Shown: positions 26,468 to 33,999 of the stretch, in pieces
Layout of the letters: the number at the start of each line of letters is the position of its first letter
How positions within the stretch are numbered: the stretch's first letter is position 1
Assembly (NCBI GenBank): GCA_013177805.1
Contig: JABLXU010000006.1
Coordinates: 1 to 64,000 of the forward strand
Direction: 5' to 3'
Length of the DNA stretch: 64,000 nt
From: Candidatus Omnitrophota bacterium
Lineage (GTDB): Bacteria; Hinthialibacterota; Hinthialibacteria; Hinthialibacterales; Hinthialibacteraceae
Translations under genes and position numbers: made by a program
Notes under the pieces: generated by a model
What the model was told of the DNA's origin: nothing
The model's input: only the letters and a program-made list of their open reading frames with translations
Database searches by the model: none

Positions 26468-27792
26468 TGGGATTCCCCCATGGCAAAGTCATACTGAGCG
26501 ATAGCGATGTTGTATTCCGCCAAAGCCTGGTAATAATTGGTTTCCGCCGTCAACATAGCCGATTGGGCATCCAGCACATCAGTAATGGTTCCTTTGCCGG
26601 CGTTGTATTTTTCCTGTTCGATACGGAAACTTTCCTTGGCTTGGGCTATAGCGGTTTTCACAGCGATCACGCGCTGGTAAATGGATTGAACCGTTTTGAT
26701 TGAGGTTTCGATTTCCAGCTGGATTTGCAGCCGGCGTTTTCGCACTCGTTCTTGAAGGGCCAATTGTTTTGCCTGTTCTTCCCGCACTTTGGCCTGGATC
26801 CGTCCGCCGACAAATAGAGGAACCTCGACAGCGAAGCCAATCATGCCCGTATCTTCCAGGGAAGCCGCACCCGGTTGCTTGAAATCAGGATCGATTCCCC
26901 ACACTCCTCCGTAGGAGCCAAACAGGGAAAGGGCCGGCCACTGTTCTGCTGCGGCGGCCGCGACGCGGTTGGTTTGTGCCTGGTATTCCGCCTGATCGGC
27001 CTGCAGATCGGTCCGGTTTTCATAAGCCCGGTCAGGGGGAGAAACCCGGCCGGCGGGAAAAGGTTCTTCGTTCAATTCGCCCTCAATTTCCAAAGGCTCC
27101 GTGGCATTTTCGATCCCCATGAGATTCGCCAGAACCTGCTGCTGGATATCCAGTTTGTTCGCTTCCTGGATTCGATTCTGGATCACATTGGCTAATTGCA
27201 CCTGCGTCCGTAATAAATCCACCTTGGCGGCCCGTTCGGCCTGAATCAATTGATGGATTCGTTGCTCATGCTCTTCCAATACGTGCTGCGAAAACTGCAG
27301 CGAATCAACGACTTTTCGTTGAGCCAAAATGTCATAAAACACACTACTCACGTTATAGATTAATTCTTGCCGGGTGCGGGCGAGCCGTTTTTCAGAGGCC
27401 AGTTGCAATAATTCCGCCGCTTGGATGGAATGGATAATCCGTCCGCCGGTGAACAAGGGCAGCGTTAAAAAAATATCCCCTTTCCAATTATCCTCACTGA
27501 AAACGGAAGGTTCGTTGGGTTGACGAATCGTCGTCAAGCGTTGCGTATCCAAGGAATGGGTGTACGTGCTTCTCAGTATCAGTGCCGGCCATTGTTCTCC
27601 GTGCGCATAGTCCTTTTGGGCATCCGCGGCGGCGGCGTTTTGTTCGGCCATCGCGATGTCCGGATTTAGTTTCAACGCCGTTTGGAGGCACTCTTGCAAC
27701 GTATATCCGTTTTCCGCAGCCTGGGATTCCGGCATGGCGGCAATCCAAAAGAACAAACTCAAAAACAGGATCAATCCATATCGGGCATTCAT
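26464..27792 (-). CDS. TolC-family outer-membrane efflux channel
   Basis: 442 residues with a signal peptide (to about residue 25) and two repeats of the TolC fold, each with a YTLQECLQTALKLNPDI-like or long helical segment. IFLTLPLFTGGRI and VEVPLFVGGRIQAKV are the paired conserved strands. It is the third component of the tripartite pump. It starts 3 bp after the permease stop and overlaps the adaptor gene by 4 bp. Confidence 0.92.
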   Translation of the reverse strand: MNARYGLILFLSLFFWIAAMPESQAAENGYTLQECLQTALKLNPDIAMAEQNAAAADAQKDYAHGEQWPALILRSTYTHSLDTQRLTTIRQPNEPSVFSEDNWKGDIFLTLPLFTGGRIIHSIQAAELLQLASEKRLARTRQELIYNVSSVFYDILAQRKVVDSLQFSQHVLEEHEQRIHQLIQAERAAKVDLLRTQVQLANVIQNRIQEANKLDIQQQVLANLMGIENATEPLEIEGELNEEPFPAGRVSPPDRAYENRTDLQADQAEYQAQTNRVAAAAAEQWPALSLFGSYGGVWGIDPDFKQPGAASLEDTGMIGFAVEVPLFVGGRIQAKVREEQAKQLALQERVRKRRLQIQLEIETSIKTVQSIYQRVIAVKTAIAQAKESFRIEQEKYNAGKGTITDVLDAQSAMLTAETNYYQALAEYNIAIAQYDFAMGESQ

Positions 27793-27795
27793 GGT

Positions 27796-29097
27796 TCAAC
27801 CCCAAATTGCGCCGAAAATCATTCCGCTGATTGTGGCCATAATGATGACGAGGCTTACATAAACCACGGTTTTCTTGGTTCCTATGACGCTTCGGATGAC
27901 CAGCATATTCGGCAGGCTCAGGGCTGGGCCTGCCAGCAGCAAGGCCAAGGCTGGGCCTTGCCCCATCCCGCTGCCGAGCAATCCTTGCAGAATGGGAATC
28001 TCGGTCAGGGTAGCGAAATACATGAACGCGCCGACCACCGAGGCAAACAGATTGGCATAAAGGGAATTCCCTCCCACCAGGCTGGAGATCCAGTACGAAG
28101 GGATGATGCCCTCCTCTCCGGGCCGTCCCAAGAAAAATCCCGCAGCCAATACCCCCCAAAACAACAGAGGAGTGATCTGTTTGGCGAAATCCCAGGTCGA
28201 CGTCAACCAATCGTCCATTTCTCCCGGTTCCGTCCCGGCCAGGACCGCCAGCCCGATGACACCCGCCACAAAGGGGATCATGGGCATCCCCGGGAAAACA
28301 AGAGAAAGAAGCAAAACCACCCCGCCGGTCAAAACCACTTTGTAAGTCTTGACGCCAAACCAAGCCGGCAGGATCGCGGCGAGCAAAACCGCAAAGACCG
28401 TAGTCAAGATCCATTTCCAGGAATAAATCCAATACCACAATCCGGATTCGGTGTCCGGTTGGGCCCAGTTGGCAAAGACCAGGATGGCCACCATGGCGAA
28501 GAAATACACGGCGTTTTGCCACAACGGCCGGGTGACTTCGGGTTCCGGCAGGTGAGCGGCCGCGTTCGCTTTGGCAGTCTCTTCCCGGTGGAAGATCCCA
28601 TGCATGGTGAGTCCCACAATCACGCTGAACAGAACGGCGCCCACCGCCCGCGCCACGCCCAGTTTGAGGCCTAGAACGGCGGCGGTCATGACGATGGCGA
28701 GGATATTGATCGCCGGGCCGGAATATAAAAACGCGGTGGCCGGCCCCAGCCCCGCCCCCATGCGGTAGATTCCCGCGAAAAGGGGCAAGACGGTGCAAGA
28801 ACAAACAGCCAGGATGGTGCCGGAAACGGAGGCGACGCCGTACGACAACACTTTCGGCGCGTTCGGCCCCAGATATTTCATGACCGCGCTTTGACTCACG
28901 AAGACGGCGATGGCACCGGCGATGAAAAAGGCGGGAACCAGGCAGAGCAGCACATGTTCTTGCGCGTACCACTTGACCAAATAAAGGGACTCGAAAACGG
29001 CGTTTTGAAACCGGGGGGATTCAACCGGCAGATAAAAGCATCCGAGAAACACACCAATAATCAAAGTCAATTTCTTCCATTCGGATTTCCAATTCAT
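27796..29097 (-). CDS. ArsP-like permease (PF03773 type)
   Basis: 433 residues, about ten membrane helices. The first half has AVCSCTVLPLFAGIYRMGAG, with the SCTVLP cysteine motif, and YSGPAINILAIVMT; the second repeats part of it (TLTEIPILQGLLGSGMGQGP, LAGPALSLPNM). ArsP of this family exports trivalent organoarsenicals, and other members accompany metal resistance genes. The start at 29097 follows AAGGA. It is the first structural gene downstream of arsR, with a repeat in the 240-bp gap. Confidence 0.8.
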   Translation of the reverse strand: MNWKSEWKKLTLIIGVFLGCFYLPVESPRFQNAVFESLYLVKWYAQEHVLLCLVPAFFIAGAIAVFVSQSAVMKYLGPNAPKVLSYGVASVSGTILAVCSCTVLPLFAGIYRMGAGLGPATAFLYSGPAINILAIVMTAAVLGLKLGVARAVGAVLFSVIVGLTMHGIFHREETAKANAAAHLPEPEVTRPLWQNAVYFFAMVAILVFANWAQPDTESGLWYWIYSWKWILTTVFAVLLAAILPAWFGVKTYKVVLTGGVVLLLSLVFPGMPMIPFVAGVIGLAVLAGTEPGEMDDWLTSTWDFAKQITPLLFWGVLAAGFFLGRPGEEGIIPSYWISSLVGGNSLYANLFASVVGAFMYFATLTEIPILQGLLGSGMGQGPALALLLAGPALSLPNMLVIRSVIGTKKTVVYVSLVIIMATISGMIFGAIWG

Positions 29098-29189
29098 TTT
29101 GCCAATTCCTTGATGTCTTTTTGGCCCAATGGCCAATTAAAACCAGAAAAAAATTATCGCCCGAAAAATCGCAACAATTTACTCGATTG

Positions 29190-29335
29190 CCGGGAAAGGA
29201 TACATTTCGCCCTTTCCGGACGTCCCTCCCACTGGCCCTTTCCCAGAGGGAGAGGGAATCGTTTGGCGCTCTCATCCATTCATCCGCTACGAATAAAGCG
29301 CAGAGAAAGGCCTGCATTTAGGTAAATAATTCCGA
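29190..29335 (+). repeat. Dispersed composite repeat copy
   Basis: Core CCCTTTCCCAGAGGGAGAGGG at about 29237-29257, flanked by TTTCGCCCTTTCCGG on the left and GAATCGTTT ... AGAAAGGCCTGCATTTAGGTAAAT on the right. It lies between arsR and the permease gene, so it would be transcribed as a hairpin within the operon. Confidence 0.65.
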
Positions 29336-29339
29336 ACAA

Positions 29340-29657
29340 TCATTTTAGAACATTGTACTCTTCTTTTGATTCTTGTAAAACCGCCTCCACACAGTGGAGA
29401 AAGTTAAAGAGGCAGGGGGTCTTCAGAGAGTAAAACACCTGGTTACCCCGCTTATCGTCCTGCACAATTCCCGCGTTGCGCATCACGGAGAGATGTTTTG
29501 AAACCGTCGAAATATCCGATCCGATCAGGCTGGTCAGGTCACAGACACACCGTTCCCCTTCCAGCAAGGTCTGCGCGATGAACAGCCGCGCCGGGTGCGC
29601 CAAGGCTTTGATGATCCGGGCCCGGACGGCCAATTGGCGCTTCGTTTTCTCGTCCAT
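29340..29657 (-). CDS. arsR: ArsR-family metalloregulator
   Basis: 105 residues, winged helix-turn-helix. ERCVCDLTSLIGSDISTVSKHLSVM holds the CVC metal-binding pair typical of As(III)-sensing ArsR plus the recognition helix. It is the first gene of the minus-strand ars operon and probably represses it from the operator at 29715-29732. The start has AGGAG nine bases upstream. Confidence 0.93.
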   Translation of the reverse strand: MDEKTKRQLAVRARIIKALAHPARLFIAQTLLEGERCVCDLTSLIGSDISTVSKHLSVMRNAGIVQDDKRGNQVFYSLKTPCLFNFLHCVEAVLQESKEEYNVLK

Positions 29658-29714
29658 TCACTCGCACTCCTGGGAAACAACCGCATCCCAAGTTGTGGCA
29701 TCGAACTACTGGTA

Positions 29715-29732
29715 TTTGGCATTATAGCCAAA
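29715..29732 (-). promoter_or_regulatory. Likely ArsR operator over the -10 box
   Basis: A perfect inverted repeat TTTGGC (29715-29720), ATTATA, GCCAAA (29727-29732). Another GCCAAA follows at 29735-29740. The central six bases are the -10 box of the promoter for the minus-strand operon, so binding would block it directly. Confidence 0.65.
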
Positions 29733-29748
29733 TAGCCAAACATATCAA
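29721..29748 (-). promoter_or_regulatory. Promoter of the minus-strand ars operon
   Basis: Read on the minus strand: TTGATA (29748-29743), a 16-base spacer, TATAAT (29726-29721). The expected start point is near 29714, giving a leader of about 57 nt before arsR. Confidence 0.7.
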
Positions 29749-29799
29749 CCCTTCTCAAAAAAATTCTCAAAAAATATTTTTCGTCCTTGCTCGGGTATG

Positions 29800-30070
29800 A
29801 CAATGCAGAAGAAAAGGGAAAAAGAAGGTTCATCCGGCAAGTGCGTATCTCGGTGAAAGCGACCATCCAATCCTGGGGAAAAAACGATGGCATTATTCCG
29901 CACAGAGAATGAAAATGGGAATTCTGTCTCCCTCGCCCTTTGGGAGAGGGCCGGGGTGAGGGGCGCCGAAGAAAGGATTTCTCTCACCCTAATCCTCTCC
30001 CGCGGGGAGAGGGGATGCTGGGAGTACCTCCCAGGCCAACCAGGTTGGATATTGATCATACCTTCTTGAA
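29800..30070. repeat. Dispersed composite repeats, two head-to-head copies
   Basis: The left copy is in minus orientation: its 3' module (GGTTCATCCGGCAAGTGCGTAT, minus-strand complement of the ATACGCACTTGCCGGATGAACC seen elsewhere) lies at 29828-29850 and its core at about 29928-29961. The right part, CTCACCCTAATCCTCTCCC with GGGGAGAGGGG, is a second core at about 29983-30015. No gene is seen in 29749-30129. Confidence 0.65.
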
Positions 30071-30124
30071 AATAAGTCCGCACTTGCTGGATGAACCCAA
30101 AAGAAGGAAATGGAGGCGGAGGGC

Positions 30125-30152
30125 TTGCGATGAACCGGGGGTACACTATAAT
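30125..30152 (+). promoter_or_regulatory. Possible promoter for the plus-strand ars operon
   Basis: TTGCGA (30125-30130), 16-base spacer, TATAAT (30147-30152). The predicted start point falls at about 30159-30160, on the ATG at 30160, so the mRNA could be leaderless. An alternative gene start at 30130 would overlap this promoter. Confidence 0.5.
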
Positions 30153-30591
30153 TCGTCATATGGGAAAATATAATAATGTATTCAATCCGCTCTTGACCAT
30201 TTTCAAGGCGCTGGCGGACGAAAACCGTCTCCGGGCCCTGCTCGCCTTGCACGAAGGGGAATTGTGCGTGTGCCAAATCGTCGAATTCCTCGGGTTGGCG
30301 CCTTCGACGGTTTCGAAGCACATGGCCATCTTGAGACAGGCCGGTTTGGTAGAATCGAGAAAATCCGGCCGTTGGGTGTATTACAAATACCCCCAGGAGC
30401 CGCTTCCGGAGGCTGTGCGGCTAACGCTGGTTTGGATCAACGGGGTTTTCAAAAACGATCAGAAAATCCTTCTGGATAAAGAAAAAATTGCAGAAATAGT
30501 GAAAATCGATGTCTTGGAGTTATGTAAAAAACAATGCGCCCAAAAAAAATTCTCTTTCTCTGCACCGGAAATTCTTGCCGAAGTCAAATAG
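30130..30591 (+). CDS. arsR: ArsR-family metalloregulator
   Basis: Up to 153 residues, winged helix-turn-helix with HEGELCVCQIVEFLGLAPS and TVSKHMAILRQAG: the CVC metal pair plus the recognition helix. The C-terminal tail has a second cysteine pair (CKKQC). The ATG at 30130 has GGAGGG six bases upstream; the ATG at 30160 is the alternative and fits the promoter position. It leads the plus-strand half of the ars island. Confidence 0.92.
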   Translation: MNRGYTIIRHMGKYNNVFNPLLTIFKALADENRLRALLALHEGELCVCQIVEFLGLAPSTVSKHMAILRQAGLVESRKSGRWVYYKYPQEPLPEAVRLTLVWINGVFKNDQKILLDKEKIAEIVKIDVLELCKKQCAQKKFSFSAPEILAEVK

Positions 30592-30640
30592 CCGTAGGTG
30601 GGGCGAAGCATTGGAAGAACGGTCTTATCGAAATGCAATT
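30534..30640 (+). pseudogene. arsC: Truncated arsC (low-molecular-weight phosphatase type arsenate reductase)
   Basis: The frame starts with KKILFLCTGNSCRSQIA, the catalytic P-loop of thioredoxin-linked arsenate reductase, then VGGAKHWKNGLIE, which matches the AEGWAKHWKG..IE of intact proteins with a few changes. At about 30637 the match ends abruptly and the frame runs on into the dispersed repeat. The remaining hundred residues, including the later cysteines, are missing. The 5' end overlaps arsR in another frame. Confidence 0.8.
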
Positions 30641-30795
30641 GTTTCGTAGAATGCAGAAAATAGAAGAAAGCCGCCCTTTTGGGGCTGCTCTCACCCTATT
30701 TTTCTTTCCAAGGGAGAAAGAATCGTTTCGCGTTGCCAGCCGAATGCGTCCAGCGGATACAGCCAGTGAAAGTTCTGCATTCAGGTAAATCGTTG
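30640..30795 (+). repeat. Dispersed composite repeat copy truncating arsC
   Basis: Carries CTCACCCTATTTTTCTTTCC with the partner AAGGGAGAAAG, GAATCGTTT, and the end module TTCTGCATTCAGGTAAAT, as at 29.2 kb and 47.1 kb. Its left border coincides with the break in arsC. Confidence 0.6.
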
Positions 30796-30881
30796 AGCCG
30801 ATGGTTCATTTCTGGAAGTGAGATCCATTCCTCCAATTTCCCAAGTCCTTAAATTAAACAAGAAAGGAAAAAATCGTCACC

Positions 30882-31100
30882 ATGCCCATTTATGTTTACG
30901 AAACAATTCCAAGTAATCCCGAAGAGAAGCCGACGATTTATGAGCTCCAACAAAGCATGACCGACGCACCCCTGACCCGGCATCCGGAAACCGGTGAACC
31001 GATCCGCCGGGTCATTTTAGGTGGATTCGGGATTCTCAGTTCGGCGGGGAACGATATCCGCCGGAGTGGTTGCGGCCCTGGTGCCGGCTGTTGTGGCTGA
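30882..31100 (+). CDS. FmdB-like small protein without its zinc cysteines
   Basis: 72 residues. It follows the FmdB regulatory-protein pattern (MPIYVYE..., YELQQSMTDAPLTRHPETGE, PIRRVILGG), but the four cysteines that bind zinc in that family are absent. The tail SGCGPGAGCCG is instead rich in Cys and Gly. It lies between the arsC remnant and a TauE-type permease. The start has AAAGGA-type sites upstream. Confidence 0.65.
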   Translation: MPIYVYETIPSNPEEKPTIYELQQSMTDAPLTRHPETGEPIRRVILGGFGILSSAGNDIRRSGCGPGAGCCG

Positions 31101-31274
31101 GCCGGCCTCATTGGCCGGGATTTATGCCGGCCGTGCCGCCCCACACCCAGAACAAAGCATTATGGGAAGGCGGTTTGGCAGAAAAAAAACTGTACTCCTA
31201 AGACGGGTGAGGCTTCCATCGTTTAACTTCTCCCCCCATGCGGGGGTAACCGTTTTTCCTAAAGGAGAGCCACC

Positions 31275-32012
31275 ATGAGCCCGAATCTCATTATGATTGC
31301 CGGTTTGATAGGTTTGTCGTTCCTATCCGGTATGGTGGGTTTGGGCGTGGCCTTTGCCGCGATTCCGTTTCTGGCTCTTTTCCTGCCCGACCTCGTCCAC
31401 CAAGTGCAACCCCTGAGCTTGCTGCTCAACGGGATCACCGCTTCGTTTTCCGCTGCCGGCTTCGCCCGTAGCAAACTCGTGGAATGGAACCAGGCAATCC
31501 CATTGGCCATCGTCTGCACGGCAGCGGCACCTCTGGGAGCATGGGCGGCTCAAATCATTCCCCAAATCGCCCTATGGTTCATTTATTTCGCAGCCGTGTT
31601 GTATCTGGCCTACCGGTTGTTTCAGCCGGCCAAACCAGGCTGCGGCCATCCACGATTTCAAATGGCCATGATCCTGGCTGTCCCGATTTCCATTTTATCG
31701 GGTTTGTTGGGTGTGGGTCCGGGTTTTATGCTTCTGCCTACGCTGATTCTGCTTTGCTTTGAACCAAAGCACGCGGCGGCGCTGACCGCGGTGGCCGTCA
31801 CACCGCCTTCGTTTTCGTCGTTGATACCTCACATTCCGGGTGCAAAGTTGGATCCTCAATTAACCGTTTGGTTATTGATTGCAGGAGCCATCAGCGCGTA
31901 TGCGGGAGCCCGGGTCACCAGTTTGTGGATGCCGGGAGTCCGGATTAAACAGATGTTCGGTGTCCTCATTGTCTTAATGACAGTATATAAGATCTTCACC
32001 CTGCTGGGATGA
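31275..32012 (+). CDS. TauE/SafE-family membrane permease
   Basis: 245 residues, about eight membrane helices in two repeats (GMVGLGVAFAAIPFLALFLP and LSGLLGVGPGFMLLPTLILL). The family exports sulfite or organosulfonates, and members occur in metal-resistance loci. The substrate here is unknown. Good ribosome site AAAGGAG. It is part of the plus-strand ars arm. Confidence 0.85.
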   Translation: MSPNLIMIAGLIGLSFLSGMVGLGVAFAAIPFLALFLPDLVHQVQPLSLLLNGITASFSAAGFARSKLVEWNQAIPLAIVCTAAAPLGAWAAQIIPQIALWFIYFAAVLYLAYRLFQPAKPGCGHPRFQMAMILAVPISILSGLLGVGPGFMLLPTLILLCFEPKHAAALTAVAVTPPSFSSLIPHIPGAKLDPQLTVWLLIAGAISAYAGARVTSLWMPGVRIKQMFGVLIVLMTVYKIFTLLG

Positions 32013-32245
32013 AAGAAAAAGGATTCATCCGAAAAGTGTGTATCTTCTGGAGGAAAATCGATTTCATTCTCTCTGGGAAGAGAGCGGACACCACGGTTCC
32101 TCTGCACCACAACACCCTCACCCCGGCCCTCGCCCAGAGGGAGAGGGAATTCGGAGGGTGGTCTTTCACGGTCCTATCAAGAGTAAAGAAACTGGGAATC
32201 CGAAAAAAGTATACACTTGCCAGATGAGCCAGAAAAGACGATTCA
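32010..32245. repeat. Dispersed composite repeats, divergent pair
   Basis: A minus-oriented 3' module at about 32019-32045 (GGATTCATCCGAAAAGTGTGTAT) faces a plus-oriented copy with the core ACCCCGGCCCTCGCCCAGAG at 32111-32130, GAGGGAATTCGGAGGGTGGT and CGAAAAAAGTATACACTTGCC. The rest of 32013-32465 has no credible gene. Confidence 0.65.
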
Positions 32246-32465
32246 GCAAAAAGTCGGTTTTAGAAAAAACGGCCCCAACATATTTTAGGTATCCTCTTAT
32301 TAATCGCACAACATCTTGTATGCATTTTTCAGAATTTGGACTATTTACCGAGACGTCAGAAAAAGGTTTTGGAGGCATACGATCACGAGGCTTAGTATCC
32401 ATTTCGAACCGGCTCCCGTGAAGTAGATTATGGCAGCCGGTTCTTACCAGGAAAGGAAAAATGAC

Positions 32466-33350
32466 ATGTTCAGCCGATTCATCATTGCAACGGATCTATC
32501 CGCGGCATCGTATGCTGTAGTGAAGTGCCTCCGGGATTTGAGGACTTACGAGGCGAAGCACTGTCTTCTGCTCCAGTGTCTCAGTCTGCAGGAGATGGGG
32601 ACAGTCGCGCTTTCCTACACCACCGCTTTTCTAGAAAGCACCCTCGCGGAACAAAAAAAAATCCTGGAACAACATGGATTCGAGGTGGAAACCCGGGTGG
32701 TCCCGGGATCCGCCAGACGCGAGATCAACCGTATCGCCACAGAGGAAAATTACTCCCTTATTGTGGTCGGTTCGCGGGGCCATTCGTTCGTTGGCGAGGC
32801 CTTTCTAGGAGGCGTGGCCTCCAGTGTGATTCATCATGCACGCACACCCGTTTTGCTGATTCGGCTCGAGGCCAAGCCGGGTGATGAACTGGAATTCGTC
32901 CAGGCTGGCCATTGTAATTTCACCGAGCATGTTCTGTTCCCCACGGATTTCTCAGAAAACTCGGACTATGCTTTTACGTATCTTCAAAACATGGTGGCGG
33001 ATGGAGCCAAGCGAGTCACTCTGCTCCATGTCCAGGATAAAGACCGCATAGATCCGCACCTGACGCATCGTTTGGAAGAGTTTAACGAAATCGACCGCGC
33101 TCGTCTTGAAAAGATGAAAGAGCTTCTTCAAAAGAAGGGCCATGCCGACATCGCCATCGAGTTATGTTACGGTTCACCCTTCACAGAAATTACCCGCTTC
33201 ATCCGGGAGCGGAGCGTGCCGCTGGTGGTCATGGGAAGCCAGGGCCGCGGGTTCGTCGAGGAACTTTTCTTAGGAAGCGTCAGCCACAATGTCGCCCGCC
33301 ATTCCGAGGCCTCGGTGTTGCTCATCCCGGCTAAACGGACTGGCACGTGA
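32466..33350 (+). CDS. Universal stress protein, tandem Usp domains
   Basis: 294 residues made of two UspA domains. Each has the ATP-site pattern: VVGSRGHSFVGEAFLGGVAS (first) and VMGSQGRGFVEELFLGSVSH (second). Such proteins bind ATP and help under stress. The start has AGGAAAGG upstream. It lies in the ars arm, with no specific arsenic role known. Confidence 0.9.
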   Translation: MFSRFIIATDLSAASYAVVKCLRDLRTYEAKHCLLLQCLSLQEMGTVALSYTTAFLESTLAEQKKILEQHGFEVETRVVPGSARREINRIATEENYSLIVVGSRGHSFVGEAFLGGVASSVIHHARTPVLLIRLEAKPGDELEFVQAGHCNFTEHVLFPTDFSENSDYAFTYLQNMVADGAKRVTLLHVQDKDRIDPHLTHRLEEFNEIDRARLEKMKELLQKKGHADIAIELCYGSPFTEITRFIRERSVPLVVMGSQGRGFVEELFLGSVSHNVARHSEASVLLIPAKRTGT

Positions 33351-33395
33351 GCCGGCATCCGCTTCGCCAACCGGCCGGGGAAAGGAGAAGAAGTG

Positions 33396-33614
33396 ATGAA
33401 ACGCGAAGAACTGGAACAAGCAATTTTGGAATTACCGCCGGAGGAAAAGATCCGTTTGATGAAAGATATCGGACCGGTTTTATGCGACACCCTTATGAGC
33501 CGGCCTGGCGCGATGGAGGAGATGATGCCCCTGTGCCGGAAAATCATGGCCGACCGCCCTAAAATGATGGCTCGTATGCGCGAGATGATGAAGGAACCCC
33601 CAACCGAAGAATAG
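33396..33614 (+). CDS. Small Met-rich helical protein
   Basis: 72 residues, predicted helical, with an unusual number of methionines in its second half (GAMEEMMPLCRKIM, PKMMARMREMM) and two cysteines. Thioether and thiol side chains suit soft metals, so it might bind As or Cu, but this is only inference. A strong GGAG lies upstream. No family recognised. Confidence 0.6.
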   Translation: MKREELEQAILELPPEEKIRLMKDIGPVLCDTLMSRPGAMEEMMPLCRKIMADRPKMMARMREMMKEPPTEE

Positions 33615-33667
33615 CGTGGAGTCTGATCCCGACAAGCGGGAGAGAAGATCCGGATAGGAAACAATCC

Positions 33668-33877
33668 ATGGACGAACGAACCAAGGAACTGATTGCCATC
33701 GGCGCCTCGGTAAGCGCGCATTGTCCACCCTGCTTGGCATGGCATTTGGGTAACGCAAGGGAACTGGGTATTGGTGAGGAAGAGGTACGAGCCGCCATCG
33801 AGACCGGTTTCATGGTGGGAAAAGGGGCCTCGGCCGCCGTACCGAATTATATAAATGGCATTTTTAAAAAGGATTAA
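33668..33877 (+). CDS. Carboxymuconolactone decarboxylase / AhpD-like protein
   Basis: 69 residues, a short AhpD-like alkylhydroperoxidase fold with the redox pair in SAHCPPCLAWHLGNA and VRAAIETGFMVGKGA. The CxxC can reduce peroxides or disulfides. It lies in the ars arm after the Met-rich protein. Confidence 0.85.
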   Translation: MDERTKELIAIGASVSAHCPPCLAWHLGNARELGIGEEEVRAAIETGFMVGKGASAAVPNYINGIFKKD

Positions 33878-33999
33878 CCGCGCTACGGATTGGGCGGTTT
33901 CCATGATGGAGATTGTTCCGGATTTCATGCAAGGGAAAAATCCCTGTCTGTATTTTGGGCAACCGGTTGTGAGGCAAGGTTCAGATAGAAAAGTATTCA

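Noticed and set aside
29190-30070. Possible CRISPR array
   Set aside because: The repeated units are palindromic, of unequal spacing and not separated by spacers of constant length.
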